From a beta proteobacterium AAP65 (GTDB lineage: Bacteria; Pseudomonadota; Gammaproteobacteria; Burkholderiales; Burkholderiaceae_C), in assembly GCA_001295865.1 (NCBI GenBank), contig LJHW01000029.1, forward strand, positions 1 to 64,000: a DNA stretch of 64,000 nt, read 5' to 3'. Shown here piece by piece: positions 51,906 through 64,000 of the stretch; within the stretch, counting starts at the first letter, position 1, and every line of letters begins with the position of its first letter. Position numbers and translations under genes: made by a program. The notes under the pieces were generated by a model. That model was not told the origin of the DNA, ran no database searches, and saw only the letters and a program-made list of their open reading frames with translations.

Positions 51906-52715
51906 TCACGGCGTGTGCAACGCCGAAATCTCTGCGTCGGTGAAGCCGGCGGCGCTGCGGGCCGCCAGGTTGAAGGGCCCGCGCAGCTTGGGCGCGCGGT
52001 GGCGTTCGGCCAGCACGGCGTAGTGGGCCACCGGGTCGAGCCCGTCTCGCGCGCACAGCCAGCGGTACCAGTGGTTGCCGATGGCCACGTGGCCGATCTC
52101 GTCGCGCAGGATCACGTCCAGGATCTGTACCGCGCGTTCGTCCCCGGCCTGCCGCAGCCGCGCCTGCATGGGCGGCGTGGCGTCGAGGCCGCGCGCTTCC
52201 AGCGTGCGCGGCACCAGGGCCATGCGGGCGGTGATGTCGCCCGCGGTGCGCGCCGTCATGGACCACAGGCCGTCGTGCGCGGGGTGGTCGCCGTAGCTGC
52301 AGCCCAGCGAGGCCAGATGCTCGCTCAGCAGCGAGAAGTGCAAGGCTTCTTCTGCGGCCACACGCAGCCAGTCGCGGTAGTAGGCGCGCGGCATGCCGGC
52401 GAAACGCCACACGGCGTCCAGCGCCAGGTTGATGGCGTTGAGTTCGATGTGGGCCACCGCGTGCAGCAAGGCGGCGCGGCCTTCGGTGGTGAAAGGCGAG
52501 CGCGGCTTGACTTCGCGCGGGTCGACGAGCAGCGGGCGTTCGGTGCGCCCGGGCAGCGGGCCTGCTGCCTGCAGCAGCGCCGTGGGGTCGAGCCGCGGAT
52601 CGCCTTCATCGAGCAGGCCGGCATGATGTTGCGGGTGCAAGGCCAGCGCGGCGGTGGCCTTGGCCGCCGGCTCGGCGATCTGCAAGGCCCGCAAGGCGGC
52701 GGTTCGGAGCTCCAT
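51906..52715 (-). CDS. DUF455 family ferritin-like protein
   Basis: A 269-residue cytoplasmic protein. The iron-binding pattern of ferritin-like four-helix bundles is visible: HIELNAINLALDAVW, RVAAEEALHFSLLSEHL (ExxH), and DVILRDEIGHVAIGNHWYRWL (ExxH). The middle and the LVDPREVKPRSPFTTEGRAALLHAVAHIE block are characteristic of DUF455 (MiaE-like relatives). Function in bacteria is not proven; a hydroxylase of some kind is possible. It starts at ATG 52715, divergent from the gamma carbonic anhydrase gene with 36 bases between. Confidence 0.88.
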   Translation of the reverse strand: MELRTAALRALQIAEPAAKATAALALHPQHHAGLLDEGDPRLDPTALLQAAGPLPGRTERPLLVDPREVKPRSPFTTEGRAALLHAVAHIELNAINLALDAVWRFAGMPRAYYRDWLRVAAEEALHFSLLSEHLASLGCSYGDHPAHDGLWSMTARTAGDITARMALVPRTLEARGLDATPPMQARLRQAGDERAVQILDVILRDEIGHVAIGNHWYRWLCARDGLDPVAHYAVLAERHRAPKLRGPFNLAARSAAGFTDAEISALHTP

Positions 52716-52751
52716 CCCTAGAATTGTGCGCTTTGCCTGCAGGAGGCCCGC

Positions 52752-53276
52752 ATGGCCATTTACCAACTCGGCGGCGACGCACCGCGCATCGCCGCCACCG
52801 CCTGGGTGGCCGAGAGCGCCGAGGTCATCGGCCGCGTCAGCCTGGGGGAAGGCGCCAGCGTCTGGTACGGCGCCGTGCTGCGCGGCGACAACGAGTGGAT
52901 CACCATCGGCGCGCGCAGCAACGTGCAGGAAGCTGCCGTGATGCACACCGACATGGGCTCACCGCTGACGCTGGGCGAAGACGTGACGGTGGGCCACCAG
53001 GCCATGCTGCACGGCTGCACCGTGGGCGACGGCGCGCTCATCGGCATCCAGGCCGTGGTGTTGAACGGCGCGGTGATCGGGCGCGGTTGCCTGGTGGGCG
53101 CCGGTGCCGTGGTCACCGAGGGCAAGGTCTTCCCCGACCACAGCCTCATCATCGGCAGCCCGGCCAAGGCGGTGCGCGAGATCACGCCCGAGCAACTGGA
53201 ACGCATGAAACAAGGCGCGCTCGGCTACGTTGAAAAAGCCCAGCGCCACCGCACCCAACTGAAACGGATCGCCTGA
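52752..53276 (+). CDS. gamma carbonic anhydrase-like protein (left-handed beta-helix)
   Basis: A 174-residue trimer-forming protein of hexapeptide repeats: [102 protein letters not shown]. The histidines expected for the zinc site are [14 protein letters not shown]. Many of these are carbonic anhydrase relatives whose activity is uncertain. It overlaps the start of hslO by one base (TGATG), so they are coupled. Confidence 0.9.
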   Translation: MAIYQLGGDAPRIAATAWVAESAEVIGRVSLGEGASVWYGAVLRGDNEWITIGARSNVQEAAVMHTDMGSPLTLGEDVTVGHQAMLHGCTVGDGALIGIQAVVLNGAVIGRGCLVGAGAVVTEGKVFPDHSLIIGSPAKAVREITPEQLERMKQGALGYVEKAQRHRTQLKRIA

Positions 53277-54241
53277 TGAGCGTGTTGCGCAAATTCCTGT
53301 TCGAGGGCCTGCCCGTGCGCGGCATGCTCGTGCGCCTGACCGACGGCTGGCAGGAGGTGCTGCGCCGCCGCCAGACCGTGGGGGAACACCCGCCCGAGGT
53401 GCGTGTGCTGATGGGCGAGATGGCCGCCGCCGCCGTGCTGATGCAGGCCAACATCAAGTTCAACGGCGCGCTGGTGCTGCAGATGCAGGGCGACGGCCCG
53501 GTCAAGCTGGCCGTGGCCGAGGTGCAGCCCGACCTGGCCTTCCGCGCCACCGCCAAGGTGGTGGGCGAGGTGCCGGCCGGGGCGCAGTTGGAAGCGCTGC
53601 TGAACGTGCACGGCCAGGGCCGCTGCGCCATCACGCTGGACCCGAAAGACCGCCTGCCCGGCCAGCAGCCCTACCAGGGTGTGGTGCCGCTGCATGGCGA
53701 CCTGCGCGAGCCGCTGCAGCAGGTGCAGCAGGTGCTGGAGCACTACATGCTGCAGAGCGAGCAGCTCGACACGCGCCTGGTGCTGGCCGCCAACGACGAG
53801 GTGGCCGCGGGCCTGCTGATCCAGCGCATGCCGGTGGAAGGCGAGGGCAACCTGCAAGGGCAGCGCAACGAAGACGACATCGGTCTGTCGGAGCACTTCA
53901 ACCGCATCGCGATGCTGGCCGCCACGCTCACGCGTGAAGAGCTGCTGGCGCTGCCGCCCGAGCAGATCCTGCACCGGCTGTTCTGGGAGGAGACCCTGCG
54001 GGTCTTCGAACCCGACGCCAGCGCCACGCCGCGCTTTGCCTGCAGCTGCAGCCGCGAGCGCGTGCGCAACATGCTGCGTGGCCTGGGCCGCGAAGAGAGC
54101 GAGAGCCTGATTGCCGAGCGCGGCGAGGTGGAGGTGGGCTGCGAGTTCTGCGGTCTGCAGTACCGCTTCGACGCGGTGGACGTCGGCGAGATGTTCACGC
54201 CAGTGCGCGACCAGCCACCGGGGCCGGCGGCCGTTCAGTAA
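53276..54241 (+). CDS. hslO: Hsp33 redox-regulated chaperonin
   Basis: A 321-residue chaperone activated by oxidation. The N-terminal domain (LRKFLFEGLPVRGMLVRLTDGWQEVLRR) and the linker are followed by the redox domain with four zinc-binding cysteines: FACSCSRERVRNMLRGLG (C-x-C) and VGCEFCGLQYRFDAVDV (C-xx-C). On oxidative stress, zinc is lost, disulfides form and the protein binds unfolded proteins. It is coupled to the carbonic anhydrase gene and its stop is 7 bases beyond the stop of the convergent NadR-like gene. Confidence 0.94.
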   Translation: MSVLRKFLFEGLPVRGMLVRLTDGWQEVLRRRQTVGEHPPEVRVLMGEMAAAAVLMQANIKFNGALVLQMQGDGPVKLAVAEVQPDLAFRATAKVVGEVPAGAQLEALLNVHGQGRCAITLDPKDRLPGQQPYQGVVPLHGDLREPLQQVQQVLEHYMLQSEQLDTRLVLAANDEVAAGLLIQRMPVEGEGNLQGQRNEDDIGLSEHFNRIAMLAATLTREELLALPPEQILHRLFWEETLRVFEPDASATPRFACSCSRERVRNMLRGLGREESESLIAERGEVEVGCEFCGLQYRFDAVDVGEMFTPVRDQPPGPAAVQ

Positions 54242-54924
54242 CCGGCGCTGCCAGTCCGCGTTGCCGCGCCCTGCAGCGCGCGCTCGAAGGCCGGCACGCA
54301 GCAGTCGCAAGACCAGCGCGCGGCGGCACCGCCGCCCAACCCGGTGAAGAGGCCCCCGCGTCGCGCCGACGGCGGCGCTTCGTGTGCATGCAGCAGCGGC
54401 CGGGTGGCGGCCAGCGCGTTTTGCAGCCGCGCTTCGCCACTGCCGGCCACGATGGCGTGCGCGATGCCATGCCGGTGCATCAGATCGCGCAGCGCGTTGT
54501 CCACCGGCTCGCGCACCTGCGGGCCGTCGCGCTGCAGGCCGTCGGGCACCCAGGGCAGGTCCAGCGCCGTCAGCAGCGTCACGCCGGCGCGGCGGTGCAG
54601 CACCACGGCACGCTCGTCGAGGCTGCGGTCGCCGAAGACGATGCGGCTGTAGACCGCCGTCATCAGCGCCGTGGTGTCGCAGACCACGATGTCGTGCGTC
54701 TCGGCGGCCGCGTTCAAGCGCTCGTGTTGCGCACGCATGATGGAAGCCTGTTCGTGCGCCCGTGGCGTGCGGCCGGTGTGGTCGCACCACTCGCGCAGCA
54801 CTTCGGGCACCCAAGCCACGCGGCGGCCGCTTTCGCGCGCCAGCGCCTCGGCCAGGGCGGCGGCGAGCGTGGTCTTGCCGGTGCTCTCGGCACCGACGAT
54901 GGCCACCAGCAGCGCCGGCTGCAT
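54235..54924 (-). CDS. nadR: NadR-like ribosylnicotinamide kinase/AAA ATPase
   Basis: A 229-residue P-loop kinase with the Walker A sequence VAIVGAESTGKTTLAAALAE at the start and DLPWVPDGLQRDGPQVREPVDNALRDLMHRHG in the middle, matching the kinase half of NadR. It lies directly after pnuC, which takes up nicotinamide riboside, with a 4-base overlap, so it would trap the vitamin as NMN. The C-terminal 40 residues hold a Cys-rich stretch, WSCDCCVPAFERALQG, not part of the ordinary kinase fold. Symbol is by family resemblance to the kinase domain; no DNA-binding or NMN adenylyltransferase part is present. Confidence 0.83.
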   Translation of the reverse strand: MQPALLVAIVGAESTGKTTLAAALAEALARESGRRVAWVPEVLREWCDHTGRTPRAHEQASIMRAQHERLNAAAETHDIVVCDTTALMTAVYSRIVFGDRSLDERAVVLHRRAGVTLLTALDLPWVPDGLQRDGPQVREPVDNALRDLMHRHGIAHAIVAGSGEARLQNALAATRPLLHAHEAPPSARRGGLFTGLGGGAAARWSCDCCVPAFERALQGAATRTGSAGY

Positions 54925-55559
54925 CAGGCCGCGGCCAGCCGGCGCCACGCGCGCCAGCCGATGAAGGACAGCACCACGAACACGGCGTAGAGCAGCGTGG
55001 TCAGCCACAGGCCCTTGGTGGCGAAGAGCGCCACGCTGACCACGTTCACGCCGACCCACACGGGCCAGTTCTCGACGCACTTGCGCGCCAGCAGCAACTG
55101 GCCCGCCAGACTGGCCACGGTGGGCAGCGCGTCGAAGTAGGGCACGTCGCTGTCGGTGGCGTGGTCGAGCAGCCAGCCCACCAGCGGCCAGGCGGCCAGC
55201 GTGGCCGCCGTGAGAAGCGCGATGCCGCGACGAGAAAGGTGGTGCACTCGCAGCGGCGCGCCGTCCTCACCCCGCCCGCGAAGCCACTGCCACCAGCCCC
55301 AGCAGGCGGCGGTGATGAAGACGAACTGCAGTGCCGCCTCGCCGTACAGTTTGCTGTCAGCAAAGAGCAGCGCGTACAGCAGCGAGCTCAGGATGGCCAG
55401 CGGCCAGGCCACAGGGTTGACGCGGAAGTTGGCCAGCACCATCAACACCGCGGCCGCGAAGGCCACCACCTCCAGCCAGGTGACCGGGCTGCCCCAGAGC
55501 GTGAAGGCCGCCGCCAGCAGGGGTTGCGCGGCGGCCAGCAGCGCGTCGAGCCCGGGCAT
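54924..55559 (-). CDS. pnuC: nicotinamide riboside transporter PnuC
   Basis: A 211-residue inner-membrane protein with seven or so helices. TWLEVVAFAAAVLMVLANFRVNPVAWPLAILSSLLYALLFADSKLYGEAALQFVFITAACWGWWQWLRG includes the YGEAALQ and WGWWQW motif of PnuC, and QLLLARKCVENWPVWVGVNVVSVALFATKGLWLTTLLYAVFVVLSFIGW ends it. It is a facilitator for nicotinamide riboside; the kinase gene after it traps the substrate. It sits 8 bases after ftsB on the same strand. Confidence 0.92.
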   Translation of the reverse strand: MPGLDALLAAAQPLLAAAFTLWGSPVTWLEVVAFAAAVLMVLANFRVNPVAWPLAILSSLLYALLFADSKLYGEAALQFVFITAACWGWWQWLRGRGEDGAPLRVHHLSRRGIALLTAATLAAWPLVGWLLDHATDSDVPYFDALPTVASLAGQLLLARKCVENWPVWVGVNVVSVALFATKGLWLTTLLYAVFVVLSFIGWRAWRRLAAA

Positions 55560-55567
55560 GGGGCGCC

Positions 55568-55852
55568 CTAGCGGCGTGCCGTCACCTGCGTCACTTGGAC
55601 CAGGATCTCGTCAGGCTTGACCATGCCCAGCTCGGCACGCGCTTTTTCTTCCACCATTTCCAGGCCTTCGCGCAGGTCGGCCACCTCGGCGGCTACACGC
55701 TGGTTGCGCTCGCGCGCGCTGTCGTTCAGCGCGCGCTGTTCGGCCAGTTGCTTGCGCAGGCTCATCACGTAGGGCAGGTTGCCCTTGCCGAACCACAGGT
55801 CGCCCTGCACCACCACCAGCAGGGCGGCGAGCACGAGCGGGGTCCAGCGCAT
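55568..55852 (-). CDS. ftsB: cell division protein FtsB
   Basis: A 94-residue bitopic protein: a membrane helix (MRWTPLVLAALLVVVQGDLWFGKG) followed by a coiled-coil (LRKQLAEQRALNDSARERNQRVAAEVADLREGLEMVEEKARAELGMVKPDEILVQV). LWFGKGNL and EEKARAELGMVKPDE are the family marks. It forms a complex with FtsL and FtsQ in the divisome. It lies 12 bases after eno, the standard order eno-ftsB in proteobacteria. Confidence 0.93.
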   Translation of the reverse strand: MRWTPLVLAALLVVVQGDLWFGKGNLPYVMSLRKQLAEQRALNDSARERNQRVAAEVADLREGLEMVEEKARAELGMVKPDEILVQVTQVTARR

Positions 55853-55864
55853 CGGGCCCGGGCC

Positions 55865-60096
<4,232 letters not shown>

Positions 60097-60219
60097 GATG
60101 GGAGCTGGCGTTGCGGAGGGCAGCGCGGGCCGAACAGCCTGTGTTGCTGCGCCTGCGTGCGCCGCGCCGGGGTGCCGGCCTTCCTTGCCTTCAGCGATGC
60201 CTGCGCATTCGGTTCATGT

Positions 60220-60243
60220 CCGCGCGGGGTGCGCGGCTGGAGG
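60220..60243 (+). promoter_or_regulatory. hairpin next to the btuB Shine-Dalgarno site
   Basis: CCGCGC (60220-60225) pairs with GCGCGG (60231-60236) over a 5-base loop, directly before the GGAGG ribosome site at 60239-60243. TTG 60250 follows with 6 bases spacing. Together with the riboswitch 124 bases upstream, it could govern translation. Confidence 0.4.
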
Positions 60244-60249
60244 TTGTTC

Positions 60250-62088
60250 TTGTCTCTCTTCCGCTTCAAGCGGCGCGCTGCGGCGCCCGCGTCTCTCATG
60301 CTTTCCTTGCTGGCCACCGCGGCCAGCGCCCAGAGCCCGCAACAGGTCTCCGTCACGGCCACCCGCGTGCCCACGCCGGTGAACCAGCTCGTGGCCGAGG
60401 TGACGGTCATCGACCGCGCCACCATCGAGCGCAGCGAAGGCCGCACGCTCGTGGAGCTGCTGTCGCAGCAGGCCGGCCTGCAGTTCGCCAGCAACGGCGG
60501 GCTGGGCAAGAGCGCCTCGGTCTTCATCCGCGGCCTGGAATCGCGCCACACGCTGCTGCTGGTGGACGGCATGCGGGTCGGTTCGGCCACGCTGGGCACA
60601 CCTTCGCTGGACAACCTGCCGCTGGAAGCGGTGGAGCGCATCGAGATCGTGCGCGGGCCGATGTCTTCGCTCTACGGCAACGGCGCGCTCGGCGGCGTGG
60701 TGCAGGTCTTCACGCGCCAGGCCGTGCAGGGCCTGAGCGCCAACGCCAAGCTCTCGGCCGGCTCCAACGAGTTCGGCCAGCTGGCGGCCGGCGTGGGTTT
60801 CGGCAACGGTGTCTTCGACGTGGCTGTGCAGGCCCAGCACACCGACACCCGCGGCGTCTCCGCCACCAACCCGAAGGTGCCCTTCGGCAACCACAACCCC
60901 GACCGCGACGGCTTCCGCCAGAGCGCCGGCAGCCTGCGCCTGGGTTGGCGCCCGGGTGCCGACTGGCGCGTGGAACTGCTGGCGCTGGGCAGCACGGGCC
61001 TGAGCCGCATCGACGACGGCCCGGGCGCCGACGCCCGCGCCGAGCTGCACAACCGGCTGCTCGGCCTCACGGCACGGGGCCCGGTGCTGGGCTCGTGGCG
61101 CACGCGTGTGAGCCTCACCGAAACGGTGGACGCCTACGACACCCTGGCCAGTGCCAGCGCCTTCACCGACCTCGGCGTCATCCGCACGCGCAGCCAGCAA
61201 GCGAGCTGGGAGAACACCGTGGCCACGCCGCTGGGCACGGCGCTGGTCTTGCTGGAGCGCACCGATGAGAAGGTGGCGCGGCCAGTGACGCCTTTTGTCG
61301 AAAGCGAACGCAGCATCGACGCGCTGGCCCTGGGCCTGAACGGCAGCGCCGCCGCGCACAACTGGCAGGCCAGCCTGCGGCGCGACCGCAACTCGCAGTT
61401 CGGCGGTGTGACCACCGGCGCCGTGGCTTACGGCTACGCGCTCACGCCGGCCTGGCTGCTGGGCGCCAGCTACGGCACCAGCCAGACCCTGCCCAGCTTC
61501 AACCAGCTCTACTTCCCTGGTTTCGGCAGCCCCAACCTGCTGCCCGAAGAAGGCACACATGCCGAGCTGAGCCTGCGCTGGACGGCCGGTGAACACCGCC
61601 TGCGCGCGGCCTGGTACGACTACCGCTACCGCGGCTTCATCAGCAGCGGCCCGCAGCCGGTGAACCTGCCCAGGGTGGAGATCGACGGCGTGACGCTCGG
61701 CTACGAGGGCCGCTGGCGCGACGTGGACCTCACCGCCAGCTACGACCACACCGACCCACGCAACGCCACCGTGGGCAACGCCAACTACGGCAAGCAGCTC
61801 GCGCGGCGCGCCAAGCAGGCGCTGCGCCTGGGGGCCGACTGGCAGGCCGGCGCGTGGTCGGCCGGGGCCACGCTCTCGGCCTTCTCCTACCGCTACGACA
61901 ACGCCGCCAACACCACGCGCCTGGGCGGCTACGGCACGCTGGACTTGCGCGGTGAATGGGCCTTCTCGCGGCAAGCCCGCCTGGGGCTGCGTGTGAACAA
62001 CGTGGCCGACAAGGGCTACAGCACCGTGCTGGGCTACGACCAGCCGGGCCGCGAAGCTTTTGTCACCCTGCGCTGGGTGATGAAGTGA
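60250..62088 (+). CDS. btuB: TonB-dependent vitamin B12 receptor
   Basis: A 612-residue outer-membrane receptor, near the 614 of E. coli BtuB. It starts at TTG 60250, chosen because GGAGG lies 6 bases before it and the resulting MSLFRFKRRAAAPASLMLSLLATAASAQ is a good signal peptide; the ATG at 60298 has no such site. The mature N-terminus has a TonB-box-like region (QQVSVTATR), then the plug (VLLDGMRVG-like LLLVDGMRVGSATLG, GPMSSLYGNGALGGVVQVFT) and a 22-strand barrel ending EAFVTLRWVMK. It moves cobalamin into the periplasm with energy from TonB. Confidence 0.93.
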   Translation: MSLFRFKRRAAAPASLMLSLLATAASAQSPQQVSVTATRVPTPVNQLVAEVTVIDRATIERSEGRTLVELLSQQAGLQFASNGGLGKSASVFIRGLESRHTLLLVDGMRVGSATLGTPSLDNLPLEAVERIEIVRGPMSSLYGNGALGGVVQVFTRQAVQGLSANAKLSAGSNEFGQLAAGVGFGNGVFDVAVQAQHTDTRGVSATNPKVPFGNHNPDRDGFRQSAGSLRLGWRPGADWRVELLALGSTGLSRIDDGPGADARAELHNRLLGLTARGPVLGSWRTRVSLTETVDAYDTLASASAFTDLGVIRTRSQQASWENTVATPLGTALVLLERTDEKVARPVTPFVESERSIDALALGLNGSAAAHNWQASLRRDRNSQFGGVTTGAVAYGYALTPAWLLGASYGTSQTLPSFNQLYFPGFGSPNLLPEEGTHAELSLRWTAGEHRLRAAWYDYRYRGFISSGPQPVNLPRVEIDGVTLGYEGRWRDVDLTASYDHTDPRNATVGNANYGKQLARRAKQALRLGADWQAGAWSAGATLSAFSYRYDNAANTTRLGGYGTLDLRGEWAFSRQARLGLRVNNVADKGYSTVLGYDQPGREAFVTLRWVMK

Positions 62089-62098
62089 GGGCCCGCCG

Positions 62099-62701
62099 AT
62101 GAACACCGCCGCCGCCGCCACCGTGGCGCACGAACTGCTGCTGGGCGGCGCGCGCAGCGGCAAATCACGCGCTGCCGAGGCGCGGGCGGCGGCCTGGTTG
62201 GGCGGGCCGGTCTGCCGTGGGGGCCTTCCTCGTGAAGCCCTGTTGTTGGCCACCGCCGTGGCCGGCGATGAAGAGATGGCCGAGCGCATCCGCCGCCACC
62301 AGGCCGACCGCGCGCTGCGCCTGCCGGCCCTGGGCTGCGTGGAAGTGGCCGGGCTCGACCTGGCCGAGGTGCTGGCCCGCCACAGCACGCCGCAGCGCCT
62401 GCTGGTGGTGGACTGCCTCACCTTGTGGCTCACGCAGCTGGCGCTGCCGCTGCAGGGCCCGCCGGCCACAGCCGATGCGCTGCACGACGCGGGCCGCACG
62501 CTGGTGCAGGCGCTGCGCGCGGCGCCGGGCCCGGTGGTGCTGGTGTCCAACGAGATCGGCCTGGGCGTGATGCCCCTGGGCGCCGAAACGCGGCGTTTTG
62601 TCGACGCGCTGGGCGGCCTGCACCAGGCGCTGGCGGCGGCCTGTGCGCGCGTCACGCTGCTGGTGGCGGGTTGTGAACTGCCGGTGAAGGAGATGGCATG
62701 A
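62099..62701 (+). CDS. cobU: adenosylcobinamide kinase / guanylyltransferase
   Basis: A 200-residue P-loop enzyme that phosphorylates adenosylcobinamide and then adds GMP, in cobalamin salvage and assembly. LLLGGARSGKSRAAE is the P-loop near residue 14, DEEMAERIRRHQADR holds the catalytic His, LLVVDCLTLWL the Walker B region and VLVSNEIGLGVMPLGAETRRFVDALGGLHQALAAACARVTLLVAG the conserved end. It starts 11 bases after btuB and overlaps btuF by 4 bases, in the B12 operon under the riboswitch. cobU or cobP are alternative names. Confidence 0.92.
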   Translation: MNTAAAATVAHELLLGGARSGKSRAAEARAAAWLGGPVCRGGLPREALLLATAVAGDEEMAERIRRHQADRALRLPALGCVEVAGLDLAEVLARHSTPQRLLVVDCLTLWLTQLALPLQGPPATADALHDAGRTLVQALRAAPGPVVLVSNEIGLGVMPLGAETRRFVDALGGLHQALAAACARVTLLVAGCELPVKEMA

Positions 62702-63612
62702 AGCACGGGTTCTGGCGCTTGTTCAGCGCCACGCTGTTGGGGGTCCTGGGCGGCTGGCCTGCTGCGCAAGCCGCCACCGTGGTGGACGACCGCGGCCGCA
62801 CCGTGGTGCTGCCGGCCGCGCCGCAGCGGGTGGTGTCCTTGCTGCCCTCTCTGACCGAGGCCGTGTGCGCGCTGCAGGCCTGCAACCGCCTGGTGGGCAC
62901 CGACCGCTTCTCGAACTGGCCGGCCAGCGTGCTGGCCCTGCCCAAGCTGGGTGGGCTGGACGACACGCAGATCGAGCGCCTCGTCGCGCTCAAGCCCGAC
63001 CTGGTGCTGGCCGCCGGCTCTTCACGCGCCATCGACCGCCTGGAAGCCCTGGGCCTGGCCGTGGTGGCGCTGGAGCCCAAGACCCTGCAGGACACCGAGC
63101 GGGTGCTCGGCAAGGTGGGCCAGGCCCTGGGCGATGCGGCGGCCGGCGCGGCGCTGTGGCAGCGGCTGCAGCAGCGCATGGCGGCCGCCGCGGCACGTGT
63201 GCCGGCAGGGCTGCGCGGGCAGAAGGTGTATTTCGAAGTGGCCTCGGCGCCTTATGCCGCCGGCGAGAGCTCATTCGTCGGTGAGTTGCTCACAAGCCTG
63301 GGCATGGGCAATGTGGTGCCGGCGGCGATGGGGCCTTTTCCCAAGCTCAACCCCGAGTTTGTCGTGCGCGCCCAGCCCGACATCGTGATCGGCACTGCGC
63401 GTGCCGTGGCCGAGATGCCGGCGCGGCCGGGCTGGGGCAGCCTGCGCGCGCTGCACGCCGGCCGGCACTGCGGTTTTGCGAGTGAGCCCTGGGACACACT
63501 GGTGCGCCCCGGCCCGCGCCTGGCCGAAGGTGCCGAGTTGCTGGCCGATTGCCTGGCCGGCCTGGCAGGCAGAACCCCAGCGCCGGTGCCGGCCGGCGCC
63601 GCGGCGCGGTGA
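62698..63612 (+). CDS. btuF: cobalamin ABC transporter substrate-binding protein
   Basis: A 304-residue periplasmic binding protein. A signal peptide (LFSATLLGVLGGWPAAQAATV) is followed by the class III fold typical of BtuF: PQRVVSLLPSLTEAVCALQACNRLVGTDRFSNWPA, LPKLGGLDDTQIERLVALKPDLVLAAGSSRAIDRLEALGLAVVALEPKT, and in the second lobe AGESSFVGELLTSLGMGNVVPA. It delivers vitamin B12 to the BtuC/BtuD permease. Start ATG 62698 overlaps cobU, and it overlaps the next gene by 4 bases at GTGA. Confidence 0.9.
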   Translation: MKHGFWRLFSATLLGVLGGWPAAQAATVVDDRGRTVVLPAAPQRVVSLLPSLTEAVCALQACNRLVGTDRFSNWPASVLALPKLGGLDDTQIERLVALKPDLVLAAGSSRAIDRLEALGLAVVALEPKTLQDTERVLGKVGQALGDAAAGAALWQRLQQRMAAAAARVPAGLRGQKVYFEVASAPYAAGESSFVGELLTSLGMGNVVPAAMGPFPKLNPEFVVRAQPDIVIGTARAVAEMPARPGWGSLRALHAGRHCGFASEPWDTLVRPGPRLAEGAELLADCLAGLAGRTPAPVPAGAAAR

Positions 63613-64000
63613 ACCTGCCGATGGCTGCACCCCAGCCCGCCGTGCTGCCGCAGGCCGCGTCCGGACCAGCGCGGCGCGCACCGGCCCGCCTGCTGGCGCT
63701 GCTGTTGGCCGCGATGGCGCTGCTGCTGGGTCTGTGCGGCCTGGCGGCGGGCAGCGAGGGCTGGTCGCTGGCCTGGTGGGGCGGCTGGGCGGGCGGCACC
63801 GGCGCCCAGGCGGCGCTGGCGGCGGCTGAATGGGAGCTGGTGGCCGCCATCCGCGCGCCGCGCACGCTGGGCGCGCTGCTCACGGGCGGGCTGCTGGGCC
63901 TGGCCGGCGCCATCGCGCAGGGCTTGTTCCGCAACCCCTTGGCCGATCCTTACCTGCTCGGCTCGGCCGCCGGTGCCGGGCTGGGCGTGGTGCTGGTGCT
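63609..64000 (+). CDS. btuC: FecCD/BtuC family permease, N-terminal part (cut by window edge)
   Basis: The first about 130 residues of an inner-membrane ABC permease. The start is GTG 63609 (overlapping the btuF stop) or ATG 63621 (MAAPQPAVL). The visible part has the first helix (LLALLLAAMALLLGLCGL) and then the FecCD signature AAIRAPRTLGALLTGGLLGLAGAIAQGLFRNPLADPYLLGSAAGAGLG, which is the part that contacts the ATPase. It continues the B12 operon beyond the window. Truncated by the window edge, not in the genome. Confidence 0.88.
   Translation, partial: MNLPMAAPQPAVLPQAASGPARRAPARLLALLLAAMALLLGLCGLAAGSEGWSLAWWGGWAGGTGAQAALAAAEWELVAAIRAPRTLGALLTGGLLGLAGAIAQGLFRNPLADPYLLGSAAGAGLGVVLV

Noticed and set aside
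60214-62769. 851-codon minus-strand open frame opposite btuB and cobU
   Set aside because: No recognisable motif, low-complexity Ala/Gly/His/Arg composition; btuB on the other strand is strongly supported.

Overview
The window is a GC-rich stretch of chromosome that looks like a betaproteobacterium of the order Burkholderiales, most like the Comamonadaceae or the Rubrivivax/Leptothrix group. The reasons are two Bug-type (tripartite tricarboxylate transporter) binding proteins, a magnesium-type HemB, an OmpC-like Burkholderiales porin, a TPR pseudo-receiver protein of a kind common in this order, and 2-aminobenzoyl-CoA/salicylyl-CoA type aromatic degradation genes. This placement is an inference from protein character; there is no rRNA in the window. 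No insertion sequence, CRISPR array, prophage or rRNA was seen. One tRNA (Ala, anticodon CGC), one cobalamin riboswitch and one candidate small RNA were found.

Layout. 1-6025: end of an MFS transporter, a LysE exporter, and a feruloyl-CoA synthase / crotonase / Bug operon divergent from a TetR regulator with two operator-like palindromes. 6112-9988: an AP2-like hypothetical protein, a TPR protein with a pseudo-receiver domain, and an ECF sigma / anti-sigma pair. 10028-11093: tRNA-Ala with its own promoter and terminator, and an arylformamidase-like hydrolase. 11197-16382: a tightly coupled five-gene operon (helical protein, small Ig-like protein, LysM-like protein, metzincin-like peptidase, exported Ig-like protein) that resembles the cargo part of a type VI secretion island without any VgrG, Hcp or PAAR gene. 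16417-18443: aldo/keto reductase, glyoxalase I, PaiB. 18454-25237: aryl-CoA degradation cluster (SDR, MBL hydrolase, bifunctional FAD monooxygenase/OYE, atypical crotonase, acyl-CoA dehydrogenase, MarR) with a perfect palindrome in the divergent promoter.

25251-29150: TonB-ExbB-ExbD-ExbD-TPR operon. 29435-34915: MiaA, Bcr/CflA efflux, two repeat proteins, an RluF-like pseudouridine synthase. 34934-40203: YbeD, D-amino acid aminotransferase, DacC, a hydrolase, a [2Fe-2S] protein, VanZ, HemJ, and a candidate small RNA with an anti-Shine-Dalgarno loop. 40204-46317: HemB, CorA, AmiC, TsaE, QueG, AEC permease. 46435-52715: chalcone isomerase-like protein, Bug protein, XerD, porin, amino acid ABC transporter parts, DUF455. 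52752-59708: gamma carbonic anhydrase, Hsp33, NadR-like kinase, PnuC, FtsB, enolase, KdsA, CTP synthase. 59849-64000: a B12 uptake and salvage operon led by a cobalamin riboswitch (BtuB, CobU, BtuF, start of BtuC), which depends on the TonB system encoded 30 kb away.

The best candidates for something undescribed are the VgrG-less metzincin operon at 11197-16382 and the small RNA at about 40007-40121.
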